The notes under the pieces are model-generated. The model was not told where the DNA came from, did no database searches, and worked only from the letters and a program-made list of their open reading frames with translations. A DNA stretch of 64,000 bases from Strobilurus pachycystidiatus (Eukaryota; Basidiomycota; Agaricomycetes; Agaricales; Physalacriaceae): positions 333,265-397,264 of the forward strand of contig JAHLMK010000028.1 of assembly GCA_019915135.1 (NCBI GenBank), given 5' to 3'. The position numbers and the translations under genes were made by a program. Shown piece by piece: positions 57,115 to 64,000 of this stretch (within the stretch, counting starts at the first letter, position 1; every line of letters begins with the position of its first letter).

Positions 57115-57484
57115 CATATATAGTATGTGGTGACAGATCGTGTAAATTCTCAGGTAACATTCTCCCCTAATCCGCAAATTCTACAACTATGCTGCTCGGT
57201 TTGACGATGATTCATGCACAGGCAGCGCGGCCTGAGTTCTGATGGGTACCAGTCTGAAGTTGCCAAGCATTTGCCAGGTTTTAGTTAGCGCCTTGGGATG
57301 GGCCTTCAAGCCGTGTTGAAGTAAAGTTTCTTATTTGCACTTGCTCAGCGAGACAACCCCGTTGGCCTCGTCGCGTCGAAGCAATTCGTTGGTTGGGACC
57401 AAGGATCTGCGAGCACCCGCTATCCTGATAGTCCTCGCGCCCAAACACCGTCAAACACCGGTCCGTGGCGCGCCACGCTACGCC

Positions 57485-58108
57485 ATGATCTACCACTGCA
57501 CCACTCTGCTACTTCGCTCGGCTCGTTGCATTTCTTTTCTGTCTCTTCTTCCCTACCATTATTCTTTTATTTTCTTCTCCCTCATTCGCTTTTGTGCTCG
57601 CGTTCGCTCGCTCGCTGGTCCCTCGCCTCGCGTATTCCCTGATCTCTCAGCCCTCCCAGTCTCGGCAGCACTCTTCGGACTTCCGAGGAGTGTGGTACAG
57701 CGAGGGACGCGAACAACTCGACAAGAGGAGCAGCAAAGCACTGTCAAACTCGAGCGGATCTCACAAAACTTGCATCCGTGGCGCACGCATGCCACAAATG
57801 AGGCCCTTGCTTCGGCCAAGCAGACATATCCTGGAAACCGCGCGGCTTGCGTTGCACTCGCCAAGGCATTCTATCGCGTGCCCTCCAATCAGACATTCGC
57901 GGGAAACATCGATCGATCTAGCAAGTTATATTGTGATCTGAAGGAGTTTGACGAGTCGGTGGCGTTCGTTGACGAGGCCAAGACCTGGAGGACCAGGAGA
58001 TGGTCAATAGCTCAATCAGGCAAGCTCGTCTGGCGAATTTCAATTCAGGACATGGCCTGGACATGGCGTATGTGTCGTTCACATCTCTTGATTACTGGCC
58101 CTGATTGA
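57485..58108 (+). CDS. Hypothetical protein
   Basis: An open frame of about 207 residues from an ATG at 57485. It has a hydrophobic N terminus (residues about 5-35) that could be a signal anchor and a hydrophilic body (HPWRTHATNEALASAKQTYP). Exon-like text continues to about 58200 (FDTMEAAQKYLKVGDLDMA) after a possible splice at CAG 58114. No family is recognised. Confidence 0.3.
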   Translation: MIYHCTTLLLRSARCISFLSLLPYHYSFIFFSLIRFCARVRSLAGPSPRVFPDLSALPVSAALFGLPRSVVQRGTRTTRQEEQQSTVKLERISQNLHPWRTHATNEALASAKQTYPGNRAACVALAKAFYRVPSNQTFAGNIDRSSKLYCDLKEFDESVAFVDEAKTWRTRRWSIAQSGKLVWRISIQDMAWTWRMCRSHLLITGPD

Positions 58109-59135
58109 TGGCAGGTTTTGATTCCATTCGACACAATGGAGGCGGCCCAGAAGTACTTGAAGGTTGGCGATCTTGACATGGCACCAGCGGGCCTGTTGGA
58201 GTCAACAGGCGAAGGCTGAGGAGATTCACTATGCTGAAACTCGCCAGGAGAGCGGAATACCGCTCTCTCCGAAGAATACGTGCAACGAGTCAGGCGCGTC
58301 AGAGTGCTTGTTGGGGGTTGTGGCAACGCTGTTGATTTGGTGTCCAGCCGCGAGACAGTCCAGTCCCATGGCAAAGCGCCTCGTACAGCTATCGACTGAA
58401 CCAGCCATCGTCTTGGTGACACTCATACTTTCGCAGTTGTCGCCCTCTCTGAACCCTACTCATTCTAGCTCGATGCGCAGCCTGTGCCACAGGCAAACAC
58501 ACCACAAGCCGTAGTATTTGGCGGCAAAGAGGCCAGCCGATAGGGCCAAGGATGCTGCCCAGACGCACTGGCAGCGAACATAGAGATTTGGAGATGTTTG
58601 GAGGAATGCCGGGGTGGATGCGAACCACACGTTGATAGCGATGGCCGCCAAGCGTCGTTGACTCCGGGAGCTTGTATGCCTAATGCTCCATCGTTTTCTT
58701 GACTGTTCTGTTAGCTTCTTTGCTCTTCTCAAGGTGAATTAAGCTCTCGCACACACCGACACTATACGTCTTACGGCTTCACAGTCCATCATCCAGTGCA
58801 ATCCCTGCACGATTTTCGCAAGTGAAACGTCTGTTTTACAAGATTTCGCTGACTACTGAACTATGCCATCCTCGGAGGCTTCTTCAATGGCTCCCACCTA
58901 CACATTTGGGCTCCTCTCCGCGCCAATACTTGGCCTGCTCGAGCTTGAACAAGAGCTCCAGCGCGGCGCAGGTGGCTCCTAATCCCGTTAACACGAACTG
59001 CGGTAGAGCGTGAGCTCAAGCTCAACGAAATGCGGCGGCGGTAGCTGAAGACGTTCGTGCACGCCTGGGCCGCCGATTCAGAGGACCAGCTGGAGGAGGC
59101 GAGGAGATCGACGCAAGGTTGAGCGGCTGCCGGAG

Positions 59136-59530
59136 ATGGTCGAGAACGGCGAGTTGAGCGACACCGGCGATGCTGCTCTTCGCCGACGCGTCGCTGACCT
59201 TGAGGAGGTCCACAAAAAGTGGCAGGAGCGCATGCAAGAGCTCTTCGAGGATTACGAGGAGGAGAAGAACGAGCTGATGGACTCGATCGAATTGCTCGGC
59301 CTCAAATTGAGCAGCTGCAGGACCGCAATGCCGCCGAGTTGCAGGAGCGCAGCGAGAGCAGGGTCATGGTTCTTGACGAGCGCGAGCATCGGGAGGAGGT
59401 CGAGGACGACCCGAACGACGCCGAAGGCCGCCTGGCCGCCACGCTCATAGAGCTGCAGCAGAGGGAGGTCGACGTCGACGTCGAACGTGGTGCTCGCAAA
59501 GATTGTTGCGCGGCACGAGCAGATCGTTGA
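59136..59530 (+). pseudogene. Coiled-coil protein fragment
   Basis: Two overlapping frames carry heptad-like text: DLEEVHKKWQERMQELFEDY, and after a shift near 59310 QIEQLQDRNAAELQERSESR. Both are Glu/Arg-rich and were probably one coiled coil, now frameshifted. No start or end can be assigned. Confidence 0.35.
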
Positions 59531-59939
59531 TCAGTGGCCGCAGAGAAATTTGAGCATATGTACATGACGCCGATGTGCGCCGATGTGCAGAGGCAAAGGA
59601 TAAACTTACCGGTCGTAGTAACTTACGTATGAGTGCACTGCGGCACAAGAAGGTGGCGTCGGGGTACATCGCCGTTGCGATCCGAACCTCATCGGTGACG
59701 TTGTTGCGAACATTGTCCTCGCTGCTGCCAAAGAGTCGTAGTCGTCCTTGGCCAGTACAGGGTGGCTAGTGAGTATAGGATATGAAAGGTAAGTAAAATA
59801 AGGTTGAGTTGCGCCGTTAACATTGCACCTGGCTTTGGAAGTAGGCTCAAAGGTCGGCCCTTTGTCGACAAAGCCAGGTGCAGTGCCAAGGGTGCAAAAG
59901 AGGAGACGGAGGAAGGTGAGCGAATGCTTACCTGAAGCA

Positions 59940-60230
59940 TCAAAAGTGGTGGCAAGCCAGCGATGAGAGGTCGACGAAGCTTGGAGGACAAAAGTTGAAT
60001 GCGCTGATCGGATTGGGCCACAATTTCGCTGACAACGTTTGGCTCATCCTCGCTAGCGGGTCCACGAGCAGGAGGACGGAGGGAGGCGAGCAGTCCAGTG
60101 TTATTGACGGGGAGGCGATGACGACGACGGCAGCGTGACGTAGAAGCCTTTGAGATCGTCCGTTGGACGAGTTCCTGCGGCAAGTCTCGAGCACGGGGCA
60201 GACCGGCGTCGTGGACGCGTTCATTTTGAC
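59940..60230 (-). other. Coding-like fragment, unassigned
   Basis: The reverse strand reads QELVQRTISKAS and then LPVNNTGLLASLRPPARGPA, EPNVVSEIVAQSDQRIQLLS and RPLIAGLPPLLMLQ before a GTAAGC donor at 59932. An ATG frame upstream (60220) does not match it. It looks like part of an exon of an unknown gene. Confidence 0.3.
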
Positions 60231-61266
60231 AACCGAGCGCGCAAAAATCTCAGCGTGACACGCACATAAGGCGTGTCGAGTGTGTATGAGGCGAGAATAT
60301 CGCCCAAACGCGTCCGTCGCGCCATCTAAGGAGAGTTCAGCACATGCTTCGTCCAAAAAGAGAGAACGAAAGAAATATAAAAGGTAGGTAAAAGGCCAAA
60401 GGCATGTCTGAATAATGCATCAGCCTTGGGTACGGAGACCGGCGCGGCGGGCGCGGCGACTGCAGGTTCTTCAGGTTTGTCGACAGGACGACAAATCTTG
60501 TCTTCGGCGGTGACGGAGGTGACAGCCTGGGCTCTCCAAAATGTTCATCTCATTTCGTTCTCCTCCGCGCGGCGCATCCCAACAATTAAGGAACCTGATA
60601 TTGACGGACCAACGCGCTTCAGACACGGGGGGAGACACTCTAAATGAAATGGCAGTGGAATGGAGACGGAAATCGTACTTCAACCGAATTCTGGACTCAC
60701 CTTGCAGACGAGGCACCGTTGGCTTCAGAACAGGCGCCGAGATGTGAGCGGCGCTTAGAGCTATCGTATTTAAGCCTTGACGACTAATCCGTAGGCCTGA
60801 AATGGTCCATCTCAGTAAATTACGCCACATCATAATGAAATCAAATAACATTCGCTCACCTTCAAGAAATCTCGAGGACTCGCCAGCCCATCACTCTATC
60901 GATTCCTGCAGAAATAAGCTGCAGCTAAAACTCGAGAGAAGATCATCTGCGTCCCGATGACGCAGATGAAGAAGTTCGTATATGGCAAAAAGCCAAATAC
61001 GAGCTTCGTGGGGGTGCGCGTTTTACGCCCAGCCGTTGACGTTTGTTGCCGCGTGCTCCCGGTTGCTCTGTCAGTGTTTTTCGTGTCAACAGTAACTCAA
61101 GAGATATTCAACGAAGACCTCACCCCAATACTATGCTTTCAAAACACTCATGTTGACTTCAGCTCGCGTTGTCAGCGGCGTTGCTCGACGAACCCTCTGA
61201 CGTTGACTCAGGTTGGATATGTATCGTAGTGTCTAAAACAAACCACATTCAGATCTACGAAATAAC

Positions 61267-61923
61267 ATGAACGAAGGCCCAGTCCGGTACACAAATGTTC
61301 AGAACCATATTCGGAAATTGAGTTCAAGCAAGATCCCATCTCCACTCATGCACGACGGCCTGAGCATGAATGCCCAAACCCTCAACCCCATCACCTCGGA
61401 TACTGAATACAGAAGATGGAATAAGCTGTACGCACCGAAAAGACGAGATCGCAATCGCGATCGTTCCATCTCCCAATTCGTGTCCCCAAGTCGTGGACCA
61501 ACCGACGAGGTAAGTGTTACGTTCGTCGTCGCGGTCGAGTGTTCGCGACGAGTGTGGTCGTCGACGTTGAGCATTCGTGGTGGCGCGAACGCCAGCGATT
61601 CGTTGGCCTTGGATTTGGGCCGTTCATGTGGGGGTCCGGTTAGTCGTTTGTTACCAACGTCGTTCGCTGCTTGCTGTCGAGGCAACGGGGTGCGGTCGTG
61701 GTCGATGGATGCTATCGGCATGGGGCAGGCGTTGTTCCCTGGGATCGTCGTTGTGCTTGCTGACCGTCTCACGTTGACTAGCAACGTGGACACGGAATCT
61801 GCAGTATGGTAAGCTTTGAAATGTTTGACTGGTCTCAAATGACGCTCACCGTTCCGTCTAGAGAGCGCATGCGCATGCGACTTGAACGTTCAAAGCAAAA
61901 CCTCACGGAAGACTTCATGGAAG
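61267..61923 (+). CDS. Hypothetical spliced protein
   Basis: A first exon from ATG 61267 (ITSDTEYRRWNKLYAPKRRD, then FVSPSRGPTDE) ends at a strong GTAAGT donor at 61510. A later exon (61870-61923, RMRMRLERSKQNLTEDFMEG-like) has clear AG and GTAAGT borders. The 290-bp gap between them is longer than other introns here and may hide another exon. No family is recognised. Confidence 0.3.
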
Positions 61924-62495
61924 GTAAGTCTTCGTTCGAATGTAAACTGGGCGCAGCTCACGTTGATCCGTAGTGGAAGTGGCGGCACTAGCTGTGAGTG
62001 GATGGTGGTGGTGTGAATATCCTTCCCAACGCACTACGCAAAGTCCTAGACTAGCTCCTGACCGATCTCGCCAGTCTACTGGTAGTCTGGCCTCTTCATG
62101 AGTCGTGGTTGTCGCGTGCGATGACAGGAGCTGATTTCAGGCTCGGATACTCGCGATCAAACGTAACCAAACAATATCAACGGATCGCGGCACACAGCGG
62201 CAGGAGAGGCTTGATCCGAACCTACGGAGTCTACGACCCAGCGACGGGCAGCACGACCAAGACAGCGCCGTCGACCTGGAAAGTTGGATCGACGCCAAGT
62301 GGCGCCAGCCCCGGAGAGGGCGCTGCTAGGCCGGCGGCGGAATGGCTGCTCGTCTGCTGGCGAGCCGAGGTCACGCGATTCAACCCTACGGTCATATATT
62401 CCCATCGCATTAATATTGCTCTTTCCATTTTCCATCTCCAGCACGACAACCACTTGGTATTGCATCGGGTGTTTGCTTGTCGTCCCTTTGGAAAT

Positions 62496-63253
62496 ATGCC
62501 AACCGCACCGCTTGATGCCTCCGTCACCGTTACCGCCGCATCAACCGCCCCTGTCGCCGCCGCAGCGCCCAACATCGGCGTGCCGATCATCCCAGCCGCC
62601 AACGCTGGCTTGGCCATTGTACCGGTCGGCGTCCAACTCGCCACTGCATCCGCCATCGTACCTGCGACGATTGCCGTCCCTCCTTTCGCCTTGCACGCCC
62701 CGCCAACCGCGCCTGCCGCCCACCGACGCGTCAGGTTTTTCATCCGTATCGGCATGCCCGACTCCTACGAGCACGCGCTTGATCGCGCCGAGCTGCATCG
62801 TCCGTTCGCTAGCGGGCACTCGCGCATCCACGCCATCTTTCGGGCCTGCCGCAGTAGGATTGGGGGCTATGTCAACGCGGCCTTCATCGTAATGATGTAC
62901 GTCGGCGCGTTGGCGGTAGGTGTTGACTAATGTCTCTCACAGGGAGGTGGGCTTCCACACGGTCGACCCGCACGACCTGCACCACTACACCCTGCGTATC
63001 TACGACGCCAACCGCTGGTGCTGTGGCACCCTCCATCTCTACAATCTCAACGATATCAAATATGAAGATGCCAATCATTCAGTTCCCTTCCTCATTGCGG
63101 ACCACGAATTTACCCCAGAGGAACGTCGACCGCCTCGCGTGTGGTTGAACATCGATTTCGATGACCTTGAGGAGGTAGATATGGCCAGTTTGGTTCATTG
63201 TATGTGGCGTACTGACGTAAACACAGGTTTCGGCAGCCGATTTGGATTTTTAG
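62496..63253 (+). CDS. Hypothetical protein, 215 aa
   Basis: Exons 62496-62888, 62947-63174 and 63227-63253 join in phase 0 with introns of 58 and 52 bp. An Ala/Pro/Val-rich low-complexity N terminus (about 75 residues) precedes a compact domain (RRVRFFIRIGMPDSYEHALD, then VGFHTVDPHDLHHYTLRIYD and NRWCCGTLHLYNLNDIKYED). It ends in an acidic tail (NIDFDDLEEVSAADLDF). The domain is not recognised. The first acceptor (ACAGGGAG) is chosen because the AG 4 bp upstream breaks the frame. Confidence 0.5.
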
Positions 63254-63910
63254 TTAGAACACAGTGTAACATATACCCGACCTCTTGTAATATTCTGCTT
63301 TGTGGGTTTTTGGGAATGGAGTCTACGGCATCTGCCTATCGTATGGAAGGGAATGTGCTCGACGCGTTCGGGGGCGGCCAGTTGGTAAAACACAACGAGG
63401 GAGAGGGCCTTGCAGGTCATATACACGGCGGCACCGCGCCGCAGGCGGTCCATGGTGGTACAGAGTCAAGGAGCACGAGAACGAGAGAGTCTCTTCGTGA
63501 CAATTCGGGGCCGGCAGAGGAAGAGTTGAGCGGACTGACGGGAGCTGGGCGGGCGCTGAAAGGCGCTGACCGCTGACCGCTGACCGGTGAGCGTCGTACC
63601 AGCGGCCGCGATGTAGGAGCTGGTTTTTCATCTGTGGTATACATGTCATAACATCAGTTGTGTCGCAGAAAAATATAAATATCACCTGTACTCAACTAAT
63701 GAACACATGTGATATTATGTATTGTTTCCATGGAAAGACCATTGTTGGTGTATTGTAGCCGAAAATCCTTGTGAAAATCTGTGGTCTTTCGATAGATTTA
63801 CATTCACATCTACTCGATTGTGGTTCAAAGCATTTACATTGCAGGAAATACGAGCAAATCACAGTGGAATTTAGTGCAGATGTTGAGTAAAATATCCAAA
63901 TGCCTTTAAT

Positions 63911-64000
63911 TCCTTGTTTCCGACGGACGCACAGGTCCGATGTTCTCACACGTGTTCAACAGTATACCCGACAGACGGAAACACCGACTTCGGCGGTGTG
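63911..64000. repeat. Dispersed repeat, terminal copy
   Basis: Partner of 29177-29290, shorter by three small internal segments. The homology runs off the window end, so the repeat is longer than seen here. Confidence 0.85.

Noticed and set aside
61510..61803. Similarity of 61740-61805 to 29650-29745
   Set aside because: Only short matches such as GCTGACCGT and TCTGCAG are shared, which is too weak to call a repeat.
1..64000. CRISPR arrays, bacterial operons or phage
   Set aside because: The repeats are not spaced direct repeats, the genes are intron-rich, and all recognised families are eukaryotic.
1..64000. tRNA and rRNA genes
   Set aside because: I saw no A-box/B-box pairs with a cloverleaf and no rRNA core sequence. 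A covariance-model search would be needed to exclude tRNAs.

Overview
The window reads as nuclear DNA of a basidiomycete fungus, most likely an Agaricomycete. Genes are split by many short introns (about 46-63 bp, GT...AG). The recognisable families fit that group: a DUF6589 protein, a degenerate RecQ-like helicase, a JmjC protein, a MYND-finger protein, a zf-4CXXC_R1 protein, PAN2, RTA1-like and DYRK-like sequences, and a Tad-type LINE tail. Nothing bacterial is present: no operons, no Shine-Dalgarno-led genes, no CRISPR. All family names come from motif memory, not from a search.

Bases 1-10,100 form a distinct block. It holds four multi-exon genes in convergent order (two forward, two reverse). 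The forward pair are paralogues with a six-cysteine zinc cluster of identical spacing and a lysine-rich helical tail; the reverse pair are unrecognised. Most introns of these genes, the sequence just after two stop codons, and several intergenic spots carry the same short imperfect palindrome built around TCGA-NN-TCGA. I saw little or none of it to the right of 10.1 kb. I regard this block as the best candidate for something undescribed.

Bases 10.1-29 kb are a rearranged zone. A fragment resembling the cell-morphogenesis gene Mor2/PAG1 is fused to a damaged copy of a zf-4CXXC_R1 gene; a better copy lies 16.5 kb away. A 2.55-kb tandem duplication adds a third partial copy. Between them lie an intact-looking MYND gene, a 60-bp coding minisatellite, a 42-bp perfect hairpin, and relics of a DYRK-family kinase and an RTA1-like membrane protein.

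Bases 29-37 kb hold little that I recognise until a PAN2 (poly(A) nuclease subunit) gene. It is broken by frameshifts, by loss of most of its exonuclease domain, and by a 463-bp LINE insertion with an 11-bp target-site duplication. Bases 37-43.3 kb hold a divergent pair, DUF6589 and the RecQ-like helicase, whose start codons are 59 bp apart. Bases 43.6-49.2 kb hold the C-terminal half of a flavin monooxygenase and an AAA-ATPase-like/PD-(D/E)XK protein. Bases 50-54 kb hold a long inverted-repeat element, a second PAN2 fragment and a relic resembling FMP27/BLTP2. A JmjC gene occupies 54.5-57.1 kb. The last 7 kb hold weakly supported genes and end in a second copy of a repeat seen at 29.2 kb.

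Many reading-frame breaks fall in runs of one base, and the duplicated copies differ mainly there. Some apparent pseudogenes may therefore be sequencing errors; the LINE insertion and the truncations are not.
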